Part shown: piece after piece, positions 22,916-29,974 of the stretch
How the letters are laid out: every line of letters starts with the position of its first letter
How positions within the stretch are numbered: the first letter of the stretch is position 1
Virus record (IMG/VR): IMGVR_UViG_3300042905_000415
Location: 1-36,670 of that record
Direction: 5' to 3' (one strand)
DNA length: 36,670 nt
Source: a virus
Translations under genes and position numbers: made by a program
Notes under the pieces: model-generated
Seen by the model: only the letters and a program-made list of their open reading frames with translations
What the model was told of the DNA's origin: nothing
The model's database searches: none

Positions 22916-24458
22916 CCTCCGCCCCTACCAACAGCAACTCATCACCGACATCCGACTGCAGTACCAGCTAGGGCACAACCGAGTCCTAGCAGTCCTGCCA
23001 ACCGGTGGCGGCAAGACGGTGTGCTTCAGCTACATCGCCCAATCCGCCGCCCGCAAAGGCAACCGCGTCTGCATCCTGGTGCACCGGCAGGAGCTACTGG
23101 ACCAAGCCAGTCGAGCGCTTACCGGCATGGGCGTGACGCATGGCCGGATTGCTGCAGGCCGCAGCATGGACTTAAGCCATGCGGTGCAGGTGGCCTCAGT
23201 GCAGACGCTTGCCCGCAGGCTGCACAAGCTGCCGGTGGAGTTCTTCCAGCTTCTGGTGGTGGACGAGGCGCACCACACCAATAGCAACACCTGGTCCACG
23301 GTGCTGCAGCATTTCCATAAGGCGCACGTCCTAGGCGTGACGGCAACGCCATGCCGTGGCGACGGCCGTGGTCTTGGCGATTATTACGAGGTCATGGTGC
23401 AGGGACCATCAGCCGCATGGCTGACCGATAACGGCTTCCTCGCCAGTGCTCGTGTGCTGGCGCCGCCGGGGTTTGACAGCACCGGGCTGCGCAAGCGCAT
23501 GGGTGACTTCGACACCAAACAGGCTGAGGAGCGCGTCGGCACCATCATGGGCGACTGCTGCAGCCATTACCGCAAGCACCTATCAGGCCAGACCGCTATT
23601 GCGTTCTGCTGCAGCGTGGCCCATGCCGAGGCTGTGGCGGCGCTCTTCGTGAGCCAGGGCATTCCTGCCGCCAGCATTGACGGCACAATGACAACCGACC
23701 AGCGCAGGGACCTGCTGACCGCACTCGGGACTGGTCGGATCAAAGTGCTCACATCCTGCAGCCTGATTGGTGAGGGCGTGGACGTGCCAAGCGTCGGCGG
23801 CTGCATACTGCTGCGGCCAACGCAGTCCGTCAGTCTGCACCTGCAGATGATCGGCCGATGCCTCAGGCCAAGCCATGGCAAGACCGCCGTCGTGCTGGAC
23901 CACGTTGGCAACACGCTGCGGCTGGGGCACCACCTAGAGGGCCGCGACTGGACGCTGGACGGTGCGCGCAAACGCGACCGCGAGCAAGCACCATCGGTCA
24001 AGGTGTGCCCGGTGTGCTTTACCACCAGCATGAGCGCCACGCAGGTGTGCCCAGGCTGCGGGCATGTGTTTGCACCGCAAGAGACCAGAGAGCTAAAGGT
24101 GGTTGAGGGTGAGCTGGTTGAGGTAGCGACTAACGGTATTTCGATTGGCGCCATGGTTGCGCTTGTACCCACGGCAGCTTGTTTGGCCACAGGCCAAAAG
24201 ACGGGTCCATATATTGTGCAGTTAATTGATGCGGCGCGCAAAATTGTTTTACTAAGTGACACGAAAAACAATCCGAGCAGTGAGTTTGCTGCACATTTTG
24301 AAGATGTCCGACCATGGCAAAAGATCGAGGCTAAACGCGAGCAAGGCGGCGCGCAGTCCTTGGATGACCTACGCAAGCTGGCGCAGCAACGCGGCTACAA
24401 ACGCGGCTGGGCAGAGCGGGTCTATCAGGCTAGGTTGGCCAAGCGGCATGGGCTATGA
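22905..24458 (+). CDS. SF2 DEAD/DEAH-box helicase, RadD/SSL2-like
   Basis: This 517-residue protein has motif I LPTGGGKT (31-38), motif II DEAH (120-123), motif III TATP (146-149) and, in the second RecA domain, motif VI QMIGRCLRP. After the helicase core, CPVC and CPGCG form a zinc finger at about residues 370-395, as in bacterial RadD. A C-terminal part of about 120 residues ends in GYKRGWAERVYQARLAKRHG, a motif also seen in RadD-like proteins. RadD promotes repair and branch migration of recombination intermediates. The next gene, a VRR-NUC nuclease, begins at the base after its stop, so the two likely act together. Confidence 0.9.
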   Translation: MTINLRPYQQQLITDIRLQYQLGHNRVLAVLPTGGGKTVCFSYIAQSAARKGNRVCILVHRQELLDQASRALTGMGVTHGRIAAGRSMDLSHAVQVASVQTLARRLHKLPVEFFQLLVVDEAHHTNSNTWSTVLQHFHKAHVLGVTATPCRGDGRGLGDYYEVMVQGPSAAWLTDNGFLASARVLAPPGFDSTGLRKRMGDFDTKQAEERVGTIMGDCCSHYRKHLSGQTAIAFCCSVAHAEAVAALFVSQGIPAASIDGTMTTDQRRDLLTALGTGRIKVLTSCSLIGEGVDVPSVGGCILLRPTQSVSLHLQMIGRCLRPSHGKTAVVLDHVGNTLRLGHHLEGRDWTLDGARKRDREQAPSVKVCPVCFTTSMSATQVCPGCGHVFAPQETRELKVVEGELVEVATNGISIGAMVALVPTAACLATGQKTGPYIVQLIDAARKIVLLSDTKNNPSSEFAAHFEDVRPWQKIEAKREQGGAQSLDDLRKLAQQRGYKRGWAERVYQARLAKRHGL

Positions 24459-24824
24459 GTGAGCGAACAACGCATCCAGCAGGAGATCCGGCTAGCCATC
24501 AGCAATGGCGACACCAGAGTCTTCCGCAATAACACCGGCACTCTTAAGGACGCCAACGGCCGCCCGGTGCAGTTTGGGCTGTGCAAAGGCAGCGCTGATC
24601 TGATCGGCTGGCGGACAGTCATCGTAACGCCTGAGATGGTCGGCACCCAGATGGCTGTGTTTCTCAGCATCGAGGTCAAGACACCAACCGGCAGGCTCAG
24701 GCCTGAGCAGCAGCAGTGGCTGGATGCGGTCCAGGCTGCAGGCGGGATCGCTGGCGTGGCACGGTCTGTGGAGGACGCAAAGGCGCTGGTTTGCGACAAA
24801 ACCGATACACTCGTGCTCGACTGA
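24459..24824 (+). CDS. VRR-NUC domain nuclease
   Basis: The 121-residue product is a stand-alone VRR-NUC domain. It starts with a helix (SEQRIQQEIRLAISNGDTRV), then GLCKGSADLIGW with the catalytic Asp, and the LSIEVKTPTGRLRPEQQQWL segment with the ExK pair. This PD-(D/E)XK subfamily cuts branched or flap DNA and is often encoded beside a phage SF2 helicase. Translation starts at a GTG directly after the helicase TGA. The fold looks complete, with no extra domain. Structure-specific cleavage of recombination intermediates is the likely role. Confidence 0.9.
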   Translation: MSEQRIQQEIRLAISNGDTRVFRNNTGTLKDANGRPVQFGLCKGSADLIGWRTVIVTPEMVGTQMAVFLSIEVKTPTGRLRPEQQQWLDAVQAAGGIAGVARSVEDAKALVCDKTDTLVLD

Positions 24825-24845
24825 CTGGGTTTTGTTGCAGAAGGG

Positions 24846-24873
24846 TTGACCACGGCCGACCATGGTGTAGGAT
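24846..24873 (+). promoter_or_regulatory. Second early promoter candidate
   Basis: TTGACC (24846-24851), a 16-base spacer and TAGGAT (24868-24873) match the sigma70 pattern at five and four of six positions. It sits in a 90-base gap after the VRR-NUC gene, about 40 bases ahead of the membrane-HTH gene. It could give that gene and the recombination genes beyond it separate control. Confidence 0.5.
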
Positions 24874-24914
24874 GTCATCACGCAGGCAACCGGCCTGCAC
24901 TGCAAATCCCACCC

Positions 24915-25094
24915 ATGACAACAACACTCGCCTTTATCGCAGCCCTGCTGCTGCTGCCCATCATCATCCTGCTATGGGCAACCGAGAGCACCGGGCAACG
25001 CGCCAAGCGGCTGCACAGCCGTGGCTGGTCGCAGCGCCGCATTGCGGAGCACATGCGCATCAGCCGCTACCGCGTCAGGCAGGCACTGGCGTAG
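24915..25094 (+). CDS. Membrane-anchored helix-turn-helix mini-protein
   Basis: This 59-residue protein has one strong transmembrane segment (about 5-22, LAFIAALLLLPIIILLWA). A basic stretch follows, then a helix-turn-helix resembling the resolvase/HTH-23 pattern at 37-58 (RGWSQRRIAEHM, then RISRYRVRQAL). The combination suggests a DNA-binding head held at the membrane. It has its own promoter candidate and is followed by a hairpin, so it may be an isolated unit. No ribosome site is clear. I do not know a characterised homologue; a role in anchoring phage DNA or sensing is speculation. Confidence 0.65.
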   Translation: MTTTLAFIAALLLLPIIILLWATESTGQRAKRLHSRGWSQRRIAEHMRISRYRVRQALA

Positions 25095-25118
25095 AAAAAT
25101 GGGGGCAGCCACGCCCCC
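25095..25118 (-). terminator. Rho-independent terminator facing left
   Basis: GGGGGC (25101-25106), a six-base loop and GCCCCC (25113-25118) form a strong GC stem. On the minus strand the stem is followed by ATTTTTC, the U-tract expected of an intrinsic terminator. On the plus strand no T-run follows. It therefore points against the early genes and may block antisense transcripts; partial action in the plus direction is possible. Confidence 0.5.
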
Positions 25119-25145
25119 CTCGATCTCACCGCAACCATTTTACCC

Positions 25146-25334
25146 ATGACATCAGACGACTTCTGGACATTCCAGACCGCCAAGCAGCATGGCGGCGGCT
25201 TTATTGGCCGCCTTGCCGATGCAGGGCTGGTGGCTGATCCGGTCAACCGGCAGGCGCTGTTCCAAGCGTTCCCGCAACTGCTGCACTGCTTTGGCCCGCA
25301 GACCTTGATCCACCGCCAACTGAGGCAGAAATGA
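25146..25334 (+). CDS. Small early protein of unknown function
   Basis: The 62-residue product (MTSDDFWTFQTAKQHGGGFI, then GRLADAGLVADPVNRQALFQ and a C-terminal helix) reads as a compact helical protein with aromatic residues well spread. Its stop overlaps the next gene's start as ATGA. It begins about 28 bases after the hairpin, with no obvious ribosome site. No family is recognised. Similar short proteins are common in early regions of phages with recE/recT modules. Confidence 0.68.
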   Translation: MTSDDFWTFQTAKQHGGGFIGRLADAGLVADPVNRQALFQAFPQLLHCFGPQTLIHRQLRQK

Positions 25335-25549
25335 CATCAACTTACTTTCAAGATGAATGCTGTTGTACTTGTCGCTTCTGGCAAGGCAACCGAGAGGTAG
25401 AAAGCGATGAAGGTTATTGCCAGCGATATGCTCCTCGGCCTATTACCTATCACTCCGCTGAGGGCAATGGCTACGGCAATGATCCGATCGTTTTATGGCC
25501 AAGAGTTGCGTCTTGTGAAGAATGCGGCGAATGGGAGGCAGTCAAGTGA
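25331..25549 (+). CDS. Cysteine-rich putative zinc-binding protein
   Basis: The 72-residue product has seven cysteines in a clear order: ECCCTCRFW near the start, DEGYCQRYAPRP in the middle and SCEECGEW near the end. This suggests a structural zinc or Fe-S site formed by C-x2-C plus distant cysteines. The CxxCRFW...GxCxRYxP pattern is one I recall from small phage and bacterial proteins of unknown role. It is coupled to both neighbours by ATGA and GTGA overlaps and so belongs to the RecE/RecT unit. Confidence 0.75.
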   Translation: MTSTYFQDECCCTCRFWQGNREVESDEGYCQRYAPRPITYHSAEGNGYGNDPIVLWPRVASCEECGEWEAVK

Positions 25550-26334
25550 CCGTTCCCAATGCCGACTACCACGCCGACCCAGCCGTCAGCGCCAGCCATC
25601 TCAAGGCGGTAATGCAATCGCCTTACCACTACTGGAGCCGATACGTTGACCCCAACCGCAAACCGGTTGAGCCAACCGCTGCGATGAAGCTAGGCAGCCT
25701 TGCCCATTGCGCCATCCTTGAACCGGACGAGCTGCTGCAGCGCTACGGCGTATGCGCAGCACGCAATACCAAAGCAGGCAAAGAGCAAGCTGAGCGCATG
25801 GCTGCTGAAGGCATCGAGGCTGTAACCAGTACCGACATGGCGCTGGCGCTCAGCATGGCAGCAGCAGTGCGCAACCACCCGGCAGCCGCAGCACTGCTGC
25901 AGCAAGGCAAAGCTGAGCAGTCCTTCTGGTGGACGGATACGGCCACGGGGATGCGCTGCAAGTGCCGCCCGGACTGGTACCACAACACCACGGTGGTTGA
26001 CATCAAGACCACGACCGACGCCAGCCCGCAGGCCTTTGCCCGCAGCGTGGCCACATTCGCTTACCACGTCCAAGCGGCGCATTATCTCGCTGGGCTGCAC
26101 GGCGCTGAGCGGTTTGTGTTCGTTGCAGTCGAGAAGACTTACCCGCACGCCGTTGCGGTGTACGAGCTGGACGCCGACGCGCTTGCATTAGGGCGGACCA
26201 TGCGCGACAATGGCATGGACGTGATCGCTGGATGCCATGCCGCCAATGTGTGGCCGGGCTATGGCGACACGACCATCCAGACCATCAGCCTGCCTAAGTG
26301 GGCGACAAATCCCATCGAAACCGAAACCTTCTAA
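25546..26334 (+). CDS. RecE-like exonuclease (PD-(D/E)XK family)
   Basis: From the GTG at 25546 the product has 262 residues. It fits the RecE / DUF3799 nuclease family: [19 protein letters not shown] near the start, [11 protein letters not shown] with its conserved His, and [20 protein letters not shown] holding the Asp and DxK catalytic residues. [13 protein letters not shown] follows as the late helix. These enzymes degrade one strand of duplex DNA 5'-3' to expose 3' tails for annealing. Its partner RecT follows with a TAATG overlap. An ATG 24 bases earlier is in frame, but the GTGA overlap with the previous stop makes 25546 the better start. Confidence 0.87.
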   Translation: MTVPNADYHADPAVSASHLKAVMQSPYHYWSRYVDPNRKPVEPTAAMKLGSLAHCAILEPDELLQRYGVCAARNTKAGKEQAERMAAEGIEAVTSTDMALALSMAAAVRNHPAAAALLQQGKAEQSFWWTDTATGMRCKCRPDWYHNTTVVDIKTTTDASPQAFARSVATFAYHVQAAHYLAGLHGAERFVFVAVEKTYPHAVAVYELDADALALGRTMRDNGMDVIAGCHAANVWPGYGDTTIQTISLPKWATNPIETETF

Positions 26335-27086
26335 TGTCAACAGCAATTACCACATGGACCCCCGATCAGGTCCAACTGATCAGCAGCACCATTGCACCGG
26401 GCTGCACCAACGACGAACTGCGGCTGTTTGCCTATGCGTGCCAACGCACTGGCCTTGATCCGTTCAGCAAACAGATCTACGCCATCAAGCGCGCTGGAAA
26501 GCTGACCATCCAAGCAGGCATCGACGGCCTGCGCGCCATTGCAGAGCGCACCGGCCAACTGGATGGATCTGAGACCTATTGGTGCGGCGAGGAGGGCGAC
26601 TGGCGTGACGTATGGCTCTCATCCAAGCCGCCCGCTGCAGCTAAGACCATTGTCCACCGCAAAGGCAGCAATCATGCTTTTGTCGGCGTTGCACGGTTTG
26701 CGGACTACAACGCAGGCCAAGGGTTATGGGTCAAGATGCCCGCCGCGATGATTGCCAAATGCTCCGAGGCACTGGCACTGCGTAAGGCATTCCCTGCTGA
26801 CATGTCCGGTGTCTACACCACCGACGAGATGGACCAAGCCTCGGAAGCCGTCACCATCACAGCAGACAATGCACCTGCATTACCTGCCGTCAAAGCCAAA
26901 GACACCAGCAAAACCTTTACCGCCGGTGCTGCTGCAATCGCCAAGGCCAAGAGCCTGCAGGACCTAGAGGAGCTGCAACCGCGCATGGCAAAGCGCCTTG
27001 AGGACGGCGACCTGACGCAGGAGCAACACGACAAGCTGCTGCAGCAGATGCTTGAGAAGGAGGCTGACCTTGTATCTGACGACTGA
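26334..27086 (+). CDS. bet: RecT/Bet-type single-strand annealing protein
   Basis: The 250-residue product matches the phage Bet (Red-beta) family: an early [20 protein letters not shown], then [20 protein letters not shown], and later [20 protein letters not shown] with the following GVYTTDEM. It coats 3' single strands and anneals them to complementary DNA. The C-terminal 60 residues are a charged helical tail likely to bind partners such as SSB. The start codon overlaps the exonuclease stop (TAATG), giving a coupled exonuclease-annealase pair. The end overlaps the next gene's start region. Confidence 0.93.
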   Translation: MSTAITTWTPDQVQLISSTIAPGCTNDELRLFAYACQRTGLDPFSKQIYAIKRAGKLTIQAGIDGLRAIAERTGQLDGSETYWCGEEGDWRDVWLSSKPPAAAKTIVHRKGSNHAFVGVARFADYNAGQGLWVKMPAAMIAKCSEALALRKAFPADMSGVYTTDEMDQASEAVTITADNAPALPAVKAKDTSKTFTAGAAAIAKAKSLQDLEELQPRMAKRLEDGDLTQEQHDKLLQQMLEKEADLVSDD

Positions 27087-27273
27087 GCAATTAGCAGCAC
27101 GCTGGGGCTTAAAGCCAAGCAGCATTAAATCCCAGCGGCTGCGTGGTCAAGGACCGAGCTATTACACCGTGCCACGGTTTGGCTTGCCGCTAGGCGAGTC
27201 GCGGGTCAGGTATCCAATTGCGGATGTCTTGGCCTTTGAAGAATCTAATTCCATTACCCCCGTCAATCCATGA
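27070..27273 (+). CDS. Excisionase-like winged HTH protein
   Basis: A strong ribosome site (AAGGAGG, inside the end of the annealase gene) sits seven bases before a TTG at 27070, which I take as the start, giving 67 residues. The product begins [20 protein letters not shown], the MerR/AlpA-type HTH-17 pattern, then [18 protein letters not shown] and a [15 protein letters not shown] wing and helix. Such proteins act as excisionases or transcription regulators. No integrase is in the window, so a regulatory role is favoured. Its stop overlaps the ssb start by four bases. Confidence 0.75.
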   Translation: MYLTTEQLAARWGLKPSSIKSQRLRGQGPSYYTVPRFGLPLGESRVRYPIADVLAFEESNSITPVNP

Positions 27274-27611
27274 GCCTTTATGCTTCCGGCATTGTTCGTA
27301 TTATTAGCGAACCACAGATTAAGTTTTTTGATTCTGGTACTTGCGTTTGCAACTTCGGTGGTGGCATCAGCGAAGGCAAAGATAAAGATGGCAATTACAT
27401 CAACAATGCTATTGATGTAGAGGTTTGGGGTAAAGGCGGCGAAACCATTGCCGACAACTGCAAAAAGCTCGACAGCATCATGGTGACCGGTTCAATCCGC
27501 CGCCAAGACTGGGTAGACAAAGAAACCGGCGAAAAGCGCAGCAAGCATGTGCTGAACGTGCAGCGGTTTGAATATTTGCCCCGCCCCAAGACTGAGGAGG
27601 CTGCGTTCTGA
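27270..27611 (+). CDS. ssb: Single-stranded DNA-binding protein
   Basis: The 113-residue protein is one OB fold: YASGIVRIISEPQIKFFDSG at the start, CVCNFGGGISEG, AIDVEVWGKGGETIADNCKK in the middle and VTGSIRRQDWVDKETGEKRS before the last strand. It binds single strands made during replication and recombination. The canonical C-terminal DDDIPF partner tip is replaced by a short KTEEAAF end with almost no linker. It is part of the recE-recT-ssb block and overlaps the following small gene as TGATG. Confidence 0.9.
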   Translation: MSLYASGIVRIISEPQIKFFDSGTCVCNFGGGISEGKDKDGNYINNAIDVEVWGKGGETIADNCKKLDSIMVTGSIRRQDWVDKETGEKRSKHVLNVQRFEYLPRPKTEEAAF

Positions 27612-27754
27612 TGAACGAACCCGCCATCAAAGCAGCCTTTGAGGAGTGGTGGCGTGACAGTTATGGGGTGCCTCCGGGCACCCATGCTGTTATGACCCAT
27701 GTCGCCTTTGCTGCATATGTGCTCAAGCTGATGGAGCTGCTGCAGGATGACTGA
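27611..27754 (+). CDS. 47-residue early protein
   Basis: The frame encodes MNEPAIKAAFEEWWRDSYGV, then PPGTHAVMTHVAFAAYVLKL and a short end MELLQDD. The FEEWW and HVAFAAYVLKLM helices suggest a small two-helix protein, and it reads like the short helical modules common in phage early regions. It begins with a TGATG overlap with ssb and ends inside the DUF3310 start (ATGACTGA), so it is tightly coupled. Function is unknown. Confidence 0.68.
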   Translation: MNEPAIKAAFEEWWRDSYGVPPGTHAVMTHVAFAAYVLKLMELLQDD

Positions 27755-27953
27755 TCTGGTCAACCACCCGCCGCATTACACGCAAGGCGGTATTGAATGC
27801 ATTGAGGCAATCCAAGCAGCACTGACCCCGGACGAGTTCCGGGGTTACTGCAAAGGTCAGGTCATTAAGTACATCTGGCGTGCTGAACACAAAGGCAACC
27901 CAGCCCAAGACATGCGCAAAGCTAACTGGTACATGCAGTGGCTGATAACTTAA
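27747..27953 (+). CDS. DUF3310 (SaV-like) protein
   Basis: The 68-residue product matches the DUF3310 family over its length: VNHPPHYTQGGIECIEAIQA at the start, then CKGQVIKYIWRAEHKGNPAQ and DMRKANWYMQWLI. It is sometimes annotated as a nucleotide kinase, with weak support. It is common in the nucleotide-metabolism region of phages, and here it stands four genes before dCTP deaminase with only small proteins between. Its end overlaps the next gene by 16 bases. Confidence 0.88.
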   Translation: MTDLVNHPPHYTQGGIECIEAIQAALTPDEFRGYCKGQVIKYIWRAEHKGNPAQDMRKANWYMQWLIT

Positions 27954-28198
27954 GCGACCGCCGCGTTGCTGGTAAAGGCCGCAACCTGACAGTAAACATC
28001 CGCATGACGCGGGAAGAGATTGAAGCCGCACGCAAGCTTGGTGACGGCAACATTAGCATGGGTTTCCGTCATGCCATCAGGTATGCCTGCTGGAAGGACA
28101 TGAAACCAGTCAAGCTCAGCACGATGCTGCGCAGTGCAGCAGTCATGGCACAAAACCTAGAAGATGCCCGCCGTTCAAACACCGTGCCCGAAATGTAG
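27938..28198 (+). CDS. RHH/Arc-like small protein
   Basis: A GTG-initiated frame gives 86 residues. After a basic N terminus, LTVNIRMTREEIEAARKLGD and NISMGFRHAIRYACW resemble a strand-helix-helix (Arc/RHH) module, followed by a helical tail. It overlaps DUF3310 by 16 bases and the next gene by 35. An internal ATG at 28004 would remove the strand and is less likely. It may be a DNA-binding regulator, but this is based only on pattern. Confidence 0.62.
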   Translation: MADNLSDRRVAGKGRNLTVNIRMTREEIEAARKLGDGNISMGFRHAIRYACWKDMKPVKLSTMLRSAAVMAQNLEDARRSNTVPEM

Positions 28199-28370
28199 TA
28201 GCCACTGCACCTATGTGGTTCTAACAAAACAAAACGACGGTACGATTTATCGCCGTCGCAAATGCAAAGCCTGCGGTCATCGCTGGTACACGTTTCAGCC
28301 TCAAGAGCAATTTTTACCCAATCACCTCATCACTTGGACCCATGATTCTGTGCGACACCGAGATCCATGA
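28164..28370 (+). CDS. NrdR-like stand-alone zinc ribbon protein
   Basis: The 68-residue product carries TPCPKCSSHCTYVVLTKQND followed by YRRRKCKACGHRWYTFQ. The CxxC, RRRKCxxCGxRWxTF order is very close to the zinc ribbon of NrdR, the repressor of ribonucleotide reductase genes, but the ATP-cone is missing. It begins within the end of the previous gene and ends inside the dCTP deaminase start, so it is coupled to nucleotide metabolism. A DNA-binding role is plausible; an Ogr-like activator is the alternative. Confidence 0.75.
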   Translation: MPAVQTPCPKCSSHCTYVVLTKQNDGTIYRRRKCKACGHRWYTFQPQEQFLPNHLITWTHDSVRHRDP

Positions 28371-28893
28371 CCTTATCGAGCAAGGCATGGTGCAACATCA
28401 CCAGCCGGAGCTGATCAACCCTGCCAGCTTGGACCTGCGGTTGGGTGACCTGATCATGCTTGAATCAGTCGAATCACACCAGATGATTCCGCTGTCGATC
28501 AAGGACTACACACCCGACCACCCGTACGAGTTGGTGCCAGGGCAGTTCATCCTTGCGCAGACCATAGAGACGTTCTCAATGCCTGAGGACATCGCCGGGT
28601 TGTTTTTCCTTAAGTCAAGCCGCGCCCGCGAGGGCTACGAAAACCTGCACGCTGGTTACGCCGACCCAGGGTGGCACGGCAGTGCGCTGACGCTTGAGCT
28701 AAAGAACGCACGCCAGTTGCAGCCGCTGCCGGTGTATCCAGGCTTGAAGATCGGACAGATGGTCTTTTTCCGCATGAGCCAACGCCCTGCATTGAGCTAT
28801 GCAGCAGTCGGCCACTACAACAACGACAAGCTAGTGGCCGCCAGCAAGCAGTTCATTGGCCGCAGCCAGATGCCACGGTTCAACGCTGCATGA
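28342..28893 (+). CDS. dcd: dCTP deaminase / dUTPase-fold enzyme
   Basis: The 183-residue protein has the Dcd signature. SSRAREG at about 91-97 corresponds to the SSLARLG phosphate loop, HAGYADPGWHGSALTLEL contains the DPGWxG block, and the Glu in LTLELKN matches the catalytic Glu of bacterial Dcd. PASLDLRLGD near the N terminus is the usual subunit-contact motif. The enzyme converts dCTP to dUTP, feeding thymidylate synthesis. No dUTPase or thymidylate synthase gene is seen nearby, so a bifunctional dCTP deaminase/dUTPase is possible. Its last 60 bases overlap an antisense gene. Confidence 0.92.
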   Translation: MILCDTEIHDLIEQGMVQHHQPELINPASLDLRLGDLIMLESVESHQMIPLSIKDYTPDHPYELVPGQFILAQTIETFSMPEDIAGLFFLKSSRAREGYENLHAGYADPGWHGSALTLELKNARQLQPLPVYPGLKIGQMVFFRMSQRPALSYAAVGHYNNDKLVAASKQFIGRSQMPRFNAA

Positions 28894-29076
28894 GCGCATT
28901 GCCTCATCAGCTAACCACTTAATCTGCGATCGCTGGCTGGCTTCTTGCTCAGCCAGCAGCAGTGCATACTCCAACAACCCATTCCAGTCGCCGCGTTCAT
29001 GCAGCTCTCGCAGCACCTGCGCGTTGGCAGCACCGTGGAACTGTGCTTCTATTGTGTGAACCAACGGTCTCATCAT
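28831..29076 (-). CDS. Minus-strand helical protein embedded in the early unit
   Basis: The frame gives 81 residues: MMRPLVHTIEAQFHGAANAQ, then VLRELHERGDWNGLLEYALL and LAEQEASQRSQIKWLADEAM. The helices are well formed and charged. The DWxGLLEYALLLAEQE pattern resembles small proteins I recall from cyanobacterial phages, which supports a real gene. It fills the 181-base gap between dcd and the sigma gene, with its 3' end antisense to dcd and its start overlapping the sigma ATG by two bases. A second ATG at 29073 is equally possible. It could restrain sigma-gene expression by antisense transcription. Confidence 0.6.
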   Translation of the reverse strand: MMRPLVHTIEAQFHGAANAQVLRELHERGDWNGLLEYALLLAEQEASQRSQIKWLADEAMRSCSVEPWHLAAANELLAGGH

Positions 29077-29974
29077 GGCTGATTATGTCAAGGACTACCT
29101 GAACAGTATCGCTAAATATCCACTGTTGACACCGCAGCAAGAGATACAACTCGGCAGACGCGTGCAGCGATGGCGTGAACTAAAGCAGCTAGACCGTGCG
29201 CTAACGACCGACGAACGCCGCGAGTTGCGCAGCGGTGACCGCGCCAGGCAGCGGTTCATCCAGTCCAACCTGCAGCTTGTGGTCCATGTAGCACGCAAAT
29301 ACGACAAACGCAGCCACAAGACGCTTGAGTTTATCGACCTGATCCAAGAGGGTAATATCGGCCTGTCGCGTGCGGTTGACCTGTTCGACCCGAGCAGAGG
29401 CTACAAGTTCTCGACCTATGCCTACTGGTGGATCCGGCAGGCTATTACACGAGCGCTGGTGACATATGACCCGGTTATCAAACTGCCGGTCAGTGTCCAT
29501 GAAATGCTATTCAAGGTTGGCCGTGTCGCGCAGCAGCTAGGTCATGAGCTAGGTCGCACGCCGTCGATGACTGAAATTGCAGACCAGATCAGCGTTGGCG
29601 TTGAAGATTTATCCATGCTGCTAAAGCAGTCTTACCGCGTCACCAGCCTTGATGCGCATATTGCAGACACTGAAAGCAATGTAATTGTTGACATGATTGC
29701 TGACCCTGCATTTACAAAAGAAGAAACAAGGCAAGAAATACAGGAGATGATGGAATACTTTAACAAATACCTTGATGACATCACGCAGCAAGTATTACGC
29801 GCACGGCTTATCAGTAAACCTATTACCTGGGCAGAGCTGGAGCGGGATCTTAACATCAGCAAAAGCAAATTACAGGATCTTGAGCGCCGTGGCATCAAGC
29901 GGCTGCGTATGCTAATGAGCAACCCGCTGACAGGTACACCCCTTGGAACCGACGATAGAAAAGCACAACGATAA
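29075..29974 (+). CDS. RNA polymerase sigma-70 family factor, cyanobacterial SigA/group-2-like
   Basis: This 299-residue protein has region 1.2 (DYVKDYLNSIAKYPLLTPQQ, residues 3-31). Regions 2.1-2.4 follow (about 56-127, with FIDLIQEGNIGLSRAVDLFD and RGYKFSTYAYWWIRQAITRA nearly as in host primary sigmas). Region 3 covers 134-210 and region 4 about 230-281. Region 1.1 is absent. Region 4 is much weaker: the recognition helix reads ISKSKLQDLERRGIKRL where hosts have VTRERIRQIE. The protein should bind host core polymerase and melt standard -10 elements, with changed -35 contact. It is the last clear early gene, well placed to switch on late transcription. Confidence 0.93.
   Translation: MADYVKDYLNSIAKYPLLTPQQEIQLGRRVQRWRELKQLDRALTTDERRELRSGDRARQRFIQSNLQLVVHVARKYDKRSHKTLEFIDLIQEGNIGLSRAVDLFDPSRGYKFSTYAYWWIRQAITRALVTYDPVIKLPVSVHEMLFKVGRVAQQLGHELGRTPSMTEIADQISVGVEDLSMLLKQSYRVTSLDAHIADTESNVIVDMIADPAFTKEETRQEIQEMMEYFNKYLDDITQQVLRARLISKPITWAELERDLNISKSKLQDLERRGIKRLRMLMSNPLTGTPLGTDDRKAQR

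Noticed and set aside
23567-24376. 269-codon minus-strand frame opposite the SF2 helicase
   Set aside because: Ser/Pro/Arg-rich antisense composition; helicase motifs on the plus strand are unambiguous.
27070-27273. Evidence of lysogeny from the excisionase-like HTH protein
   Set aside because: No integrase, repressor or attachment-site pair is seen; HTH-17 proteins are also ordinary regulators.
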